From positions 106,400-170,399 of the forward strand of contig JAHZKX010000041.1 in the NCBI GenBank assembly GCA_022600195.1: DNA of 64,000 nucleotides, read 5' to 3'. Each line of letters opens with the position of its first letter. Position 1 is the stretch's first letter. This document shows positions 18,517 to 28,536 of the stretch, one piece after another. This DNA is from Planctomycetota bacterium. Lineage in GTDB: Bacteria; Planctomycetota; Planctomycetia; Planctomycetales; Planctomycetaceae. The notes under the pieces were generated by a model, which was not told where the DNA came from, did no database searches, and worked only from the letters and a program-made list of their open reading frames with translations. The translations under genes and the position numbers were made by a program.

Positions 18517-19689
18517 CTATTCACGCTCACAAATCAAAGCGCGGGCTTTTCCCTCTAAGCGGGCAATGATTAACACACCCGCTGCTTCGCCTTTCAGTGA
18601 CAACTTGCGGCGCAGACCTTCAATCGAAACAGGTATTCGCCGACATTTAATTTCCAGTTGACCAAATGACGCAGTCCGAAAATATTTCCGGATCTCCCGT
18701 TCATTGTTTGGCAACTCTGCCAGAATTTTGAAGCGTCTGAAAAAAGGGGAATCTACCGGATTCGTTGAGGTCAAATATTCTTCTTCAGAATCGAGACGGC
18801 TCAGCGAAAACTGGCTCGCAGCCACATCCAGTAATCCGGAACGGACAACTGAAGGATCGGGGTCGTAAATATAAGAACCCGGTGGGGTGATGTTCACAAA
18901 GGCATCCAGTGGATGGCCGGCAATACTGTTGACCTCACCCGTTTTTGAAATGGCAGTCGCCCGAAATTCCTGGTCCCCGGCTAGATCACCAAACCAGATC
19001 GTGGCTTCTTTGCATTCACCATTCAGGCTGATCAGTTCCGTCTCGGTTTCAGGAAACTTTCCCGCAAAATTACTGGCGGGACTGAGTTTGATCGCCCCAC
19101 CCTGAAACTGGGGGATCAATTTGAGAAGAGTCTCAAGCCCCGGCAGATAATCTTCGATCCGAATAACCTTGCCACCCGAACCGGGCCGCCGATCCGGATC
19201 AATGTGCAATCTCCCTTGTCGATCCGAAAATTCCTCAAGAGGAGAATTGATCACACTCACCATTTCCGAAACACCATAAACTTCACTGTTCCAGACCGCA
19301 AACTGACACAGTAATGGATCCAGATCAACGCCGGTGACGCTAGCCTCTTTTGCTAACGCAACCAGATCCCCACCCATACCACAACAAAAATCGTAAACCG
19401 TACCGGAAAATCTTGCTGCTTTATGTCGCGAGACCAGCTCCGGCGTCGACTGCTCCAGGCTTTTGCGATCAAACCACATCTGTCCCGCTTGGGAAAATTT
19501 TGCCCGCCCGCGTGTTCGTAATTCGGATAAGGTCAACGCCGCACGCACCATGTCCTGCGAATAGTTTTTTCTTAACTGATTCTGCAGTTGGAACTCAGAT
19601 CCCGAATGCTGTTGAATGATAGCAAAGATTTCATCAGTGCTGTGCAGTTGACGAAAACAATCAAGCTCGGAAGATGACTCGCTGGACAT
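18517..19689 (-). CDS. Class I SAM-dependent methyltransferase with THUMP-like C-terminus
   Basis: 390 residues. A helical N-terminal region (1-95) leads to a Rossmann methyltransferase core with motif I VYDFCCGMGGDLVALA (about residues 98-113) and motif II VTGVDLDPLLCQFA. It has a 'THUMP-like' C-terminal domain typical of this family (last 90 residues, including FGQLEIKCRRIPVSIEGLRRKLSLKGE). Members are thought to modify RNA or other macromolecules; the substrate is not known. It is the last gene of a three-gene minus-strand operon: its start is only 8 bases after the addA-like stop. Confidence 0.87.
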   Translation of the reverse strand: MSSESSSELDCFRQLHSTDEIFAIIQQHSGSEFQLQNQLRKNYSQDMVRAALTLSELRTRGRAKFSQAGQMWFDRKSLEQSTPELVSRHKAARFSGTVYDFCCGMGGDLVALAKEASVTGVDLDPLLCQFAVWNSEVYGVSEMVSVINSPLEEFSDRQGRLHIDPDRRPGSGGKVIRIEDYLPGLETLLKLIPQFQGGAIKLSPASNFAGKFPETETELISLNGECKEATIWFGDLAGDQEFRATAISKTGEVNSIAGHPLDAFVNITPPGSYIYDPDPSVVRSGLLDVAASQFSLSRLDSEEEYLTSTNPVDSPFFRRFKILAELPNNEREIRKYFRTASFGQLEIKCRRIPVSIEGLRRKLSLKGEAAGVLIIARLEGKARALICERE

Positions 19690-19697
19690 GGAATTGG

Positions 19698-22600
19698 TTA
19701 ACGACTTTCTGTCGCTGATTTAGGTTGATTCAACTGAAATATCGCTTGCGAAATCCTGATAGAAATCTCATCGAGTCGCTCCTTATTCAAATCGAATTCC
19801 ACCAAACGGACAGTATCATCCACCACCGCCAGACCTATGGAATCGGGCATGCCCCCAATGAGTTGCGTCACCGCCAGTGTATACACTCCCAACTGAAATT
19901 CATACTCTTCAATCAGTTGTTCTTCAGTCATTTGTGCAACGCGCGAACCGGTTTTATAGTCAAGCAGTACCCAGCGGCCATCGTCCGCCTGAAAAAGCAT
20001 ATCGATCGTCCCGGCAATAGTGATGGGAGCGATCAATTCCTGATTTTCATGAACTCCTCGATGTGATGCAGCAGGCCAGCGCAAGAGAAAATCGAGTTCC
20101 CGATAACAGGCGTGCGCCGATCGGAGTGTCTGGCAAAGTGCAGAATCATACCAGGTAGATACTTTTTGCATGATCAAAGGCCGCAGCTTTTGCTGAATCT
20201 GTTCTGACTGTTCGAATAACACGGACTCTAAAATCTGTGCAGCCTTCTCAGGACGATCTGGCTCCAGACACTCGAGAACAGCATGTGTCAAAGTACCCAG
20301 TAAGGTGGCTTCATCAGAGTTAAGCGAATGACCAGCGGACACATCCCTGTGCCAACCCGTACGAATATGTTGCAACTCGGCGTCAATCACCTCTAATTGA
20401 GAAACACTAATATGACTACGTGCGCCCTGTTGAGGCAGAAGTTGTCCGTATCGAATAGGAAACGCTGTCGGCGTGCCCTGTTCCAAAGCTTTGACATACT
20501 GACTCGGCTTTAGCTCAGTTTGTTTTTTCGCCGCTTTGAAGGAAGATGTCGGCTTATGATGATGCACATGAATCTGGGGAATTTGATCGGCGGGAATCCC
20601 ACCGAGAGAAATCCTGCCCAGATAGGGGTCAACCGCGGGAGATCCGGTACTCAAATCAAAATGTCGGCCCAGCAGTTTCATCCAGGGTGACTGAACTTTA
20701 CGGTTATAAGGTAAACCTGATGAAAGAATCAAATAATCGGCAGCACGGGTGACAGCCACGTATAATAGACGAATGGTTTCATCTTCCTCGGCCCTTTGTT
20801 CCAGAGTGCGCTGCATTTTGAATGCATAATTTTCCGGAACTTTTCCCTGAACCTGAGGTAATGAAACTAAGGCACCCCATTCTGAATGCAACACAGGATC
20901 CCTTGAAGCACCCGGTGACTTACGGTCCAGATCGGCGACAATCACAATCGGAAACTCAAGCCCTTTGGACTGGTGAATCGTCATCAGACGAATCACATCA
21001 CTGGTTTCTGGCAGTGTCGCCGCCAGTTCCTCTTTACTTTCTTCCAGGATGGAATCTCGGATCCGCTGCACAAAATCTTTCAGGGTAAATAAGCCCGATG
21101 ATTCAAAATTACGCGCCAGCTCAAGCAATTTTCGCAGATTGGCAATTTTTCGATCACCGAGAAACTCATTCAACAATGCAGCATCATAGCCCGTTCTTTC
21201 TAACGCCAGATTTAATAATTCCACCAGCGACAGCCTGTCCTTTTTCGAACGCAACTCTGTCAACACACTCTGCGCATATTGCACCTGACGTTTCTGCTGA
21301 GGCACTAATTCTTCGGGAGGTGCATTCAGCATTGCTGCAGAAAGTGTCTCTGAGTGACGGACCATCGAAAAGAGCGTGTCATCCGAAAGACTGAAAAAGG
21401 GCGAACGCAACAATCCAAGAAGACTTAGTTCATCATCAGGATTATCAAGGTACTGACAAAGATTACTCAGGTCATTAATTTCCTGTTGTGCATAAAAGGC
21501 ACGACCACCAACCAGATAATAATCCAGATCCCATTTTTGTAATGCTTTTTCATACAGGCCTACGTTCGACAAAGCGCGGAATAGAATGCAGATATCTCCC
21601 GGCTCAACTCGCTTTAATTCCCGTGCGCCAGTCACCGTATTTTTGGACCATATCCGTGGTGTTTCATCATCCAGTAATTGCCGAATGCGGGCAGCAATCC
21701 ACTCTGCTTCCGTCTCACGCACCGCATCCGCCCCTTTGATCTCCGGATCATCAGGCGATGCAAACAAAAATTCAATCGCAGGAGTGGGAGAATGCTGTTC
21801 TACATCGAAAGGCAACAATGATTCGTAATAATGTTCCATCGCGGAGGAAAATAGACAATTCGTAAAATTCAGAATCGCCGGCTGGCTCCGAAAATTGGTA
21901 CTTAAGGGTAATCGCCCCGCTTCCGGAATTTCCTGACGAAGTTGATGAAACACTTCCGGGTCTGCACGACGAAAGCGATAGATTGACTGCTTGGCATCGC
22001 CCACCAGAAATAACTTACCAGTCAATAATTCTTTACCACACAACGATCGCACGATCTCACTCTGAACGGGATCGGTATCCTGAAATTCATCCACCATCAA
22101 AAACTGGATCCCGGCTGCTGCCCGCTGTCGGGCCTGTGGATCACGACGAAACAAATCGCGCGTCTGCAAAAGCAGATCATCAAAGTCAAGCAATCCTTTT
22201 TCTGCTTTACTCTGTTGGTAACGTTTTGCAACGAATTCGGTCACTCTTAAAACTACCAGACTGTATTCGGCTGCTGATAAAAATTCGGCATATTCAGGCG
22301 AAAGATCTTCAAACAATGGCTTCAACGCTTCGCGCAATTTCTTAAATCCATTTTTGATCTGTTCATAAACATCGATATCGTCCCAGTCTTTTTTGGTCCC
22401 CGCTCCCTGCACTCGGGCATGGCTGATCAGAGTTTCCAGTAACTCACCGCGATTCCGCTCTGCACCATCGATCAATTCAGGAAGCCGCGACGAGAGCACT
22501 TGAAAATGTTCTTGCATTTTGACGTTCTTCGGTGATTGCTCATTCATCAGTTTTATCAAAAACTGTGTGCTCTCTGAATGAACGATTTCTGCCAGCTGTG

Positions 22601-23237
22601 AAGGAATGAAGGTCCGCTCCCAATACTCACGATATTGGGCCGCCAACGTTTCAACTGTCATGTCATTGAAATGATCGAATTCAATCCGAAACTGCTGTGG
22701 AACCAGGTTGATAATCAACTCGTATGTTTTTTCCAGTCCGTACCGATAAACCATCTGCAGTCCATCGGCGTGCTCCCGTTTCAAGAGTTCGTGAATCGCT
22801 TCACGCACTACTTTTCGCAAAAACGTATCACTGGTTCCCTGGTCTAATAATCCAAAATGAGGATCCAGTCTGGCGCTGACAGCATGACTCCGCAGAATTG
22901 ATGTGCAAAATGAATGAATGGTGCTGATCCGTGCAGAATCCAGACCACGTATGACCGACTGCCAGTGTCCGACTTCTTCTCTGGGACAGTTTTTCAACTC
23001 TGCCAGACAGGTTTCACGAATCCGATCCCGCATTTCACGGGCCGCCCGATCGGTAAATGTAATCGCCACGATATGACTCAGTCGATCCGGGGGCGTTCCC
23101 GGCTCAATCAGTTTCAAAAAACGTTGAGTCAAGACAAATGTTTTTCCACAACCGGCACCAGCAGACAGCGCAGTTGATACCTCACGCTGATTGATGGCAG
23201 CGGCCTGCTGATCAGTATAGGTTGTCCTGGTCGACAT
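19698..23237 (-). CDS. addA: AddA-like helicase-nuclease (UvrD/RecB family)
   Basis: An 1,179-residue superfamily 1A helicase fused to a RecB-type nuclease. Visible are Walker A SAGAGCGKT (25-33, Lys32), motif Ia ITFTDRAAREM, Walker B VDEFQDTDPVQSE, motif III/IV GDAKQSIYRFRRADP, motif V TIHQSKGLEFPIVIVADL and motif VI LLYVAVTRAADYLIL. The C-terminal PD-(D/E)xK nuclease has GTIDMLFQ and LLDYKTG. With AddB it would resect double-strand ends and load RecA at Chi-like sites. Gene order addB-addA-methyltransferase, with 17 bases between addB and addA, supports one operon. Length is close to B. subtilis AddA (about 1,230). Confidence 0.9.
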   Translation of the reverse strand: MSTRTTYTDQQAAAINQREVSTALSAGAGCGKTFVLTQRFLKLIEPGTPPDRLSHIVAITFTDRAAREMRDRIRETCLAELKNCPREEVGHWQSVIRGLDSARISTIHSFCTSILRSHAVSARLDPHFGLLDQGTSDTFLRKVVREAIHELLKREHADGLQMVYRYGLEKTYELIINLVPQQFRIEFDHFNDMTVETLAAQYREYWERTFIPSQLAEIVHSESTQFLIKLMNEQSPKNVKMQEHFQVLSSRLPELIDGAERNRGELLETLISHARVQGAGTKKDWDDIDVYEQIKNGFKKLREALKPLFEDLSPEYAEFLSAAEYSLVVLRVTEFVAKRYQQSKAEKGLLDFDDLLLQTRDLFRRDPQARQRAAAGIQFLMVDEFQDTDPVQSEIVRSLCGKELLTGKLFLVGDAKQSIYRFRRADPEVFHQLRQEIPEAGRLPLSTNFRSQPAILNFTNCLFSSAMEHYYESLLPFDVEQHSPTPAIEFLFASPDDPEIKGADAVRETEAEWIAARIRQLLDDETPRIWSKNTVTGARELKRVEPGDICILFRALSNVGLYEKALQKWDLDYYLVGGRAFYAQQEINDLSNLCQYLDNPDDELSLLGLLRSPFFSLSDDTLFSMVRHSETLSAAMLNAPPEELVPQQKRQVQYAQSVLTELRSKKDRLSLVELLNLALERTGYDAALLNEFLGDRKIANLRKLLELARNFESSGLFTLKDFVQRIRDSILEESKEELAATLPETSDVIRLMTIHQSKGLEFPIVIVADLDRKSPGASRDPVLHSEWGALVSLPQVQGKVPENYAFKMQRTLEQRAEEDETIRLLYVAVTRAADYLILSSGLPYNRKVQSPWMKLLGRHFDLSTGSPAVDPYLGRISLGGIPADQIPQIHVHHHKPTSSFKAAKKQTELKPSQYVKALEQGTPTAFPIRYGQLLPQQGARSHISVSQLEVIDAELQHIRTGWHRDVSAGHSLNSDEATLLGTLTHAVLECLEPDRPEKAAQILESVLFEQSEQIQQKLRPLIMQKVSTWYDSALCQTLRSAHACYRELDFLLRWPAASHRGVHENQELIAPITIAGTIDMLFQADDGRWVLLDYKTGSRVAQMTEEQLIEEYEFQLGVYTLAVTQLIGGMPDSIGLAVVDDTVRLVEFDLNKERLDEISIRISQAIFQLNQPKSATESR

Positions 23238-23254
23238 AATTTAAAGTTACTTTA

Positions 23255-26200
23255 TCAGGTAGATTCTTCAGAGGTTTTCTGCACTGTTTCTGAATACTGC
23301 AGTAAGTCAACATGCTTACTCAGTGATTCTCGATAGCTTTCCACTTCAGCAAAGCGGCAAATCGATTGAAAGGATGGATCGAGATGGGCAACATCTTTGT
23401 CGACTTGTACCGGATAGAATCCATCACGAATCATTTGCGCTAAATGAGGCACCAGCCCCTCCAACGTCGTTTCCAGTAATTCCAGATCTTCACCCGTAAG
23501 TGGGTCCTGTATTTTATTGCGGGATCTCAAAGGCGTGACAAAACCAGCTTCCTGAACTTTCCAGTATCCCAAGTGGAATGCTTCCGCGTCGGCATCCACC
23601 ATTTTCAGCCTTTTTGCTGCCGTTAAATACAAAGCCAGTTGAATTTTCTTCCCCGAACGCATTTCGCTGGCGGTAGGTAACGACCGCCCAGTTTTATAAT
23701 CGATGATGTTAAAATATTTCTGACCGTTCATACTCCCCAGGTCGATACGGTCTATCTGACCTCTCACGCGCGTCTCACGCGCTCCGGTACCCAATGTAAG
23801 ATGACGGTAATGTGTTTGCGAAGGGTCCGGTTCAGATGGAACTCTGCCAAAGGGCACCTCTCTACCCACGATCGACGGAGGCTGATCCCAAAGTTCTTCA
23901 AACAGTTTGCCATACGATTCTGATTGTTCCGCGAAGAGAGTTCCCCAGTCTTCCAGAATCTGTTTCTCAATCGTCTGCAAGACCTGTTGCAGTTTATTCT
24001 CTCCAAAGGCATCAGAAACATTCTGGTTCAGTAATTCCAGGAACATCGCTTCAATTTGATCCGCTTCGTAAAATTGCGAGTGCTCTCCCTGTTCGATTAA
24101 GAGTTCATATAATTTCGTCAAAATGCTGTGAACATGAATTCCCCGCTGCAGATAATCAGTACGCAGTTCCGGCGGTTCAGGTACCTCAATTCCCAGAACA
24201 CTCTGTGTAAAAAACTGATAAGGACATGATAAATACAATTCCAGTTGTGTCGTGCTGAATTCATATTCACGCGGAAATCGTTCACGAATCGCCTGTCGGT
24301 TTTGAGGAGATACCAGAACGCCTTCGTACTCAGTAAATCCTTCGCGTTCAAAACGAGAGACCGCCATTTCCGCAGACGCCAGTATATTCAGTGCAGGCTC
24401 TCTGAGCGCGGGGGTATTTAACAGATTGAGAAACTGTCCCGGTTGATTTTGCTTCAACTGACCTGTCGCCAGCACGCGCAAATCACGATTTGACAAAGTC
24501 TGTTCTTGACGCGGTAAAGGATTTAACTCTCCCACATGTTGAACCGAAAGAGCCGTTGGGTCAAACAGATCGATTAACGCAGTCAGATAAGGGCTGGCAA
24601 ACAGAGGCTGGCCCGTTGAACTGATCCCCGGATAACTCAAAATCAGCTGATGTGAAAATCGAGTCATCACTTCATAAAACAACAACATCTCTTCCTGCTG
24701 CTGATTGGCGTGTAATTTGAGCGAAAGACCGTTCTGATTCAATTCCCCTCGCTCTTTCTCGGTGTATAAACAGTCTTCGCGATAACTTCGGGGAAAACTC
24801 GACTCGCTTAAACCGCCGATCAGTAAATATGGAAGGCTCAAGTTCCTCAGTTGTGATGCATCCAAAACACTGACTCGTCCCGTTTCATCCGTCTGAAGAG
24901 ACAAAGTTTGCTGCTCAAGAAGATCCAGCAACAAACTGCGAAACGCGACCAAATCCATCGGTGTCGCTGCACGTTGATGAAACTGTTCTATCTGATCAAC
25001 CTGAGCAACAGCATGAAACAGCAGTTGCTGAAAACGATCCCACACAAACTGCTCTCGTTCTGAAAGAAGATCATTTTCTGTATCTGCTTCCTTCCAAACA
25101 TTGAGCAAACCAAAATCATGTGCCAGGGAAATTAAAATTTCGATCCAGGATCCAAATAACTCCTTCCCTCGCAGCCGCTGTGTGGCATCAGACAACCGTT
25201 TAGCCAGTTGATTTGCCACTTCTGTTTGCTGCCGATCTGTTTCCCACTTCTTTTGATCCGGATATTTAACATTGAGTTCGATTGCTCTCTGGCTGGCACG
25301 TTCCAGCGCATCCAGAACATCCGTTTTTCCCGAATCGATTTTTAATTGACGCAAGACACGTGACAGACTGCGCACCGCTTCCCCTGTCTGATATTCCGGC
25401 CAGTCAGGAGAAAAATAATTCGAATCAAGAATGGACATCATACTGTCAAATGACCAGTTTTCGATTTCGATCTGTAGAAAAGAAAAGAGAGCACGTACGA
25501 CGGGAAATTGAGAAAACTCCTGCTCGACACCCAGGAAGAAAGGAATTCCCGCCGCTGTAAATGTTTCGTTAATAAGATCGCCATATTCCCGCGTCGAGCG
25601 AAAAGCAACTGTAATCTCTTCTGGCAAGATGCCTTTCAGTAACAGTTGCTTCACTTCTGCCGCAATCACTTCCAGTTCGTTCCTCTGTCCTGCAACCGCC
25701 AGAACTTTAATCTGCTCGGCAGAACCCAAGGGTTTGATCTCGCGCGGATTATCAAACAAGGCCTGACTGATCTGCCCGCGTGAAGACAATGCATCACTCT
25801 GTTGAAACTGAACCGATTGAATCGTTCCGGGCAATCGAGATTCAAGGATTCGTTTTGCCACGATCGATTTGGCAAACAAGTCATTCCGCTTTAACTCATT
25901 TTCCAGAGGAAGAGAAATCTGAAGTTTATCGGTCCGACGCGCGAGCAGTTCCAATATCTCGTATTGCGTATGAGTAAAGTCAGCAAATCCATCCAATACA
26001 ATCAGATCAAACCGACCGAAGGGCCCCCACATTCCATCCTGCAGTGCAGTGCGTGCTGACCAGAAACGACCTTCAGAGTCGTAGCGTCGCATTTCATGTA
26101 AAGCAGTCTGATAACGCTCATAAATCAATACCAGTTCCCGGTCCTTCGGATGCGAATTGACATTGAGATGATCACAGGCCTTTGAAAAATGGTCCGGCCA

Positions 26201-26623
26201 GATTTCTTCACGTTTTAATTCTGAGATGAAACTGGAAACCAAATCCAGAAACCCCGACGTTTCTGCAATGGAACCGAAGTATTGAATTTGTTCGGTCGCG
26301 ATCAAATCATCAACAATACTGCGCAGGAGATAGCGTTTGGATATCTCCGGCAACGTCTGAATGGGTTCATCAAGCGAGTTTAAAATCGCCTCGGCAAAAG
26401 CTTCAAAAGTATAAATATTGGGAGCAAAACAAACTGGCATCTGTTCAGAGGACAATAGATCCAGAACCTGCCGCCGTGCACGAATTGTGGGAGAGAGCCA
26501 GAGTGTCGAACCGGGACAATGCCGGGAGAGACCAGCCTGCAAGGCTTCCCGATATTGAACCAGCAAATGTTCCGTTTTCCCGGAACCTGCTGTACCCGTT
26601 AAGATTTGAACTTCCGGCCCCAT
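23255..26623 (-). CDS. addB: AddB-like helicase-nuclease subunit (PD-(D/E)xK)
   Basis: 1,122 residues. The N-terminal Walker A is GTAGSGKT (10-17). The middle is a helicase-like region without all SF1 motifs, as in AddB. The C-terminal nuclease has GQIDRIDLG and IIDYKTGR. AddB proteins hold a 4Fe-4S cluster using one Cys before the nuclease and three after it. Here the first Cys is present (YLSCPYQFF) and the last one (SFQSICRF), but the two between, expected 6 and 9 residues before the last, read Pro and His. The cluster is therefore probably degenerate. It is first in the operon with addA, which starts 17 bases downstream. Confidence 0.85.
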   Translation of the reverse strand: MGPEVQILTGTAGSGKTEHLLVQYREALQAGLSRHCPGSTLWLSPTIRARRQVLDLLSSEQMPVCFAPNIYTFEAFAEAILNSLDEPIQTLPEISKRYLLRSIVDDLIATEQIQYFGSIAETSGFLDLVSSFISELKREEIWPDHFSKACDHLNVNSHPKDRELVLIYERYQTALHEMRRYDSEGRFWSARTALQDGMWGPFGRFDLIVLDGFADFTHTQYEILELLARRTDKLQISLPLENELKRNDLFAKSIVAKRILESRLPGTIQSVQFQQSDALSSRGQISQALFDNPREIKPLGSAEQIKVLAVAGQRNELEVIAAEVKQLLLKGILPEEITVAFRSTREYGDLINETFTAAGIPFFLGVEQEFSQFPVVRALFSFLQIEIENWSFDSMMSILDSNYFSPDWPEYQTGEAVRSLSRVLRQLKIDSGKTDVLDALERASQRAIELNVKYPDQKKWETDRQQTEVANQLAKRLSDATQRLRGKELFGSWIEILISLAHDFGLLNVWKEADTENDLLSEREQFVWDRFQQLLFHAVAQVDQIEQFHQRAATPMDLVAFRSLLLDLLEQQTLSLQTDETGRVSVLDASQLRNLSLPYLLIGGLSESSFPRSYREDCLYTEKERGELNQNGLSLKLHANQQQEEMLLFYEVMTRFSHQLILSYPGISSTGQPLFASPYLTALIDLFDPTALSVQHVGELNPLPRQEQTLSNRDLRVLATGQLKQNQPGQFLNLLNTPALREPALNILASAEMAVSRFEREGFTEYEGVLVSPQNRQAIRERFPREYEFSTTQLELYLSCPYQFFTQSVLGIEVPEPPELRTDYLQRGIHVHSILTKLYELLIEQGEHSQFYEADQIEAMFLELLNQNVSDAFGENKLQQVLQTIEKQILEDWGTLFAEQSESYGKLFEELWDQPPSIVGREVPFGRVPSEPDPSQTHYRHLTLGTGARETRVRGQIDRIDLGSMNGQKYFNIIDYKTGRSLPTASEMRSGKKIQLALYLTAAKRLKMVDADAEAFHLGYWKVQEAGFVTPLRSRNKIQDPLTGEDLELLETTLEGLVPHLAQMIRDGFYPVQVDKDVAHLDPSFQSICRFAEVESYRESLSKHVDLLQYSETVQKTSEEST

Positions 26624-26904
26624 GATTTCTCTTGCCCGGTAAAGACGAAATTATTGAAAAAACAATCCTGTATGCAATGTATCCGGCTGAACCCAGGAAT
26701 TCAATTTCGATGGTATTTTCTGGATTCACCAGTTTTAGTCATATTGATTATAGGGCAAATCTTGCCACTGCTTTCCTGATCGCCTACACTTATAACATAA
26801 GAACTAAAAAAAAATCAGAATTTATGTCACTCAGACAAAACACAATTGAAACATTTTTCCGTCTGGCTTGAGTTGTGTTCTGTTATTCTCATAAGGAATC
26901 ATCC

Positions 26905-28344
26905 ATGCAAAAATTCCGTTTGATCAGTTCATTCTTATTTCTGTCCGTTGTTCTCTCGATTGCGTTTTCTCAATCACTCCACGCTGATGAGAAACCCAAA
27001 GAAAAGGACGATGACTATTATCAAATGATGAAACTCTTCGCTGATACTTATGAGCAGATTGAACGGAACTATGTGAAAGACGTCGATCGACGTATCTTAC
27101 TCGAAGCAGCCATTCGAGGCATGGTAAAGGAACTGGACCAATACTCGAACTATATCAGCCCAAAAGACCTCTCCCGCTTTAACCAGGTGGTCGAACAGGA
27201 ATTCGGTGGGATTGGAATCCAGGTTCACATTGATGAACATAACGGGCGACTGACTGTCATGACACCACTTCCAGGCACACCTGCATATAAAGCAGGAATT
27301 CGGGCCGGTGATATCATCGACAGTATTGAAGGAAAAAGCACAAAAGGTTTCACACTTCCCGAGGCAATTAAAACCCTGAAAGGACGCGCGGGCGAAAAAG
27401 TCAGTATGTCGGTCATTCATAAAGGTACGAACGAACCTGTCCCTTTGACAATTACTCGTGAAATCATCCATGTTGCCACCGTACTGGGAGACACTTACAA
27501 AAAAGACGATGCCTGGGATTTCATGATTAATAAAAAAGATAAGATTGGCTACATTCGCCTGACCCACTTCAGTCGGCATAGCTCGGAAGAGTTGAGAGCA
27601 GCCATTGACGAATTAAAGAAACAGGGTATGAAAGGCTTGATTCTGGACCTGCGATTCAATCCCGGTGGATTACTTTCGCAGGCCACCGAAATATCGGATA
27701 TGTTCATCGAATCAGGAAAAATTGTGAGTACTGCGGGCCGCAACAGTCGCAATCGAAAGTGGGAAGCCACCAAAGAAGGCACTTACTCCGGTTTTCCAAT
27801 GGCGATTATAGTCAATCGTTATTCTGCTTCCGCCAGTGAAATCGTTTCTGCTTGCCTGCAGGATCATAAACGCGCAGCCATTGTAGGAGAACGAACCTGG
27901 GGCAAAGGCAGCGTCCAGAATGTGATTGAACTGGAAGAGGGAGAGAGTGCCTTAAAACTAACCACAGCCAGCTATCATCGACCAAGTGGAAAAAACATTC
28001 ACCGTTTTCCAGGGTCAAAAGATACCGACGTCTGGGGAGTGACTCCCGACGAGAATTACCGTTTACGCCTGAAAGATGAAGAACTGGAAGAATTGGGGGT
28101 ATACCGCCGCCAACGAGACATTCTGGACCACAATGCCAAGCAAGATGAACAATTTAAAGACAAACAGCTTGACCTTGCCATGAAATATGTAGAAACCGCC
28201 TTGAAAGACAAAGCAAAGCCGGAAAAAAAGAGCGACGCGAAAAAACCGGAAAAAAAGCCGGCTCCCAAAGCAGCCAAACCTGCTAAAAAAGCAGCAGGAC
28301 TACCGCAGCCTGCCAAAGCTAAAATTATCATTCAAACAACTTAG
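26905..28344 (+). CDS. S41-family C-terminal processing protease (CtpA-like)
   Basis: 479 residues from ATG 26905, preceded by AAGGA at 9 bases; an upstream in-frame ATG (26875) is not supported. Signal peptide about residues 1-27 (ends SLHADE). A helical region leads to a PDZ domain (about 85-170: GGIGIQVHIDEHNGRLTVMTPLPGTPAYKAG), then the tail-protease core with catalytic Ser in NRYSASASEIVSA and Lys in GERTWGKGSVQ. The C-terminal 40 residues are a Lys/Pro/Ala tail (KPEKKSDAKKPEKKPAPKAA). A periplasmic role is expected, cleaving proteins from their C-terminus. Followed by two hairpins. Confidence 0.93.
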   Translation: MQKFRLISSFLFLSVVLSIAFSQSLHADEKPKEKDDDYYQMMKLFADTYEQIERNYVKDVDRRILLEAAIRGMVKELDQYSNYISPKDLSRFNQVVEQEFGGIGIQVHIDEHNGRLTVMTPLPGTPAYKAGIRAGDIIDSIEGKSTKGFTLPEAIKTLKGRAGEKVSMSVIHKGTNEPVPLTITREIIHVATVLGDTYKKDDAWDFMINKKDKIGYIRLTHFSRHSSEELRAAIDELKKQGMKGLILDLRFNPGGLLSQATEISDMFIESGKIVSTAGRNSRNRKWEATKEGTYSGFPMAIIVNRYSASASEIVSACLQDHKRAAIVGERTWGKGSVQNVIELEEGESALKLTTASYHRPSGKNIHRFPGSKDTDVWGVTPDENYRLRLKDEELEELGVYRRQRDILDHNAKQDEQFKDKQLDLAMKYVETALKDKAKPEKKSDAKKPEKKPAPKAAKPAKKAAGLPQPAKAKIIIQTT

Positions 28345-28349
28345 AACGA

Positions 28350-28385
28350 ATTCAATGGTACCAGAATCAACTCTGGTCATTGAAT
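28350..28385 (+). terminator. Hairpin directly after the S41 protease gene
   Basis: A two-part stem ATTCAATG/CATTGAAT plus ACCAGA/TCTGGT around a 6-base loop, beginning 6 bases after the stop codon at 28344. There is no T-run; it probably protects or ends the mRNA. Confidence 0.6.
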
Positions 28386-28467
28386 CAAAGTTTCTATCAA
28401 ACATGATGTGTAGCCAGAATTGTGATTGATGAATTCTATCGGCTGAATTGATCTCAGTCCAACTTCA

Positions 28468-28519
28468 AAGCGAGCGACTTTCGGTGACCACTGAGACCCG
28501 AACGTCGCTTTTCATTTTT
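28468..28519 (+). terminator. Probable rho-independent terminator upstream of tsaD
   Basis: An imperfect stem formed by AAAGCGAGCGAC...TTCGG and CCGAA...CGTCGCTTT, followed by TTCATTTTTATT. It insulates tsaD from the protease gene. It ends only 18 bases before the tsaD ATG, so it could alternatively be a leader hairpin affecting tsaD. Confidence 0.6.
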
Positions 28520-28536
28520 ATTACCTGTTATCATCC

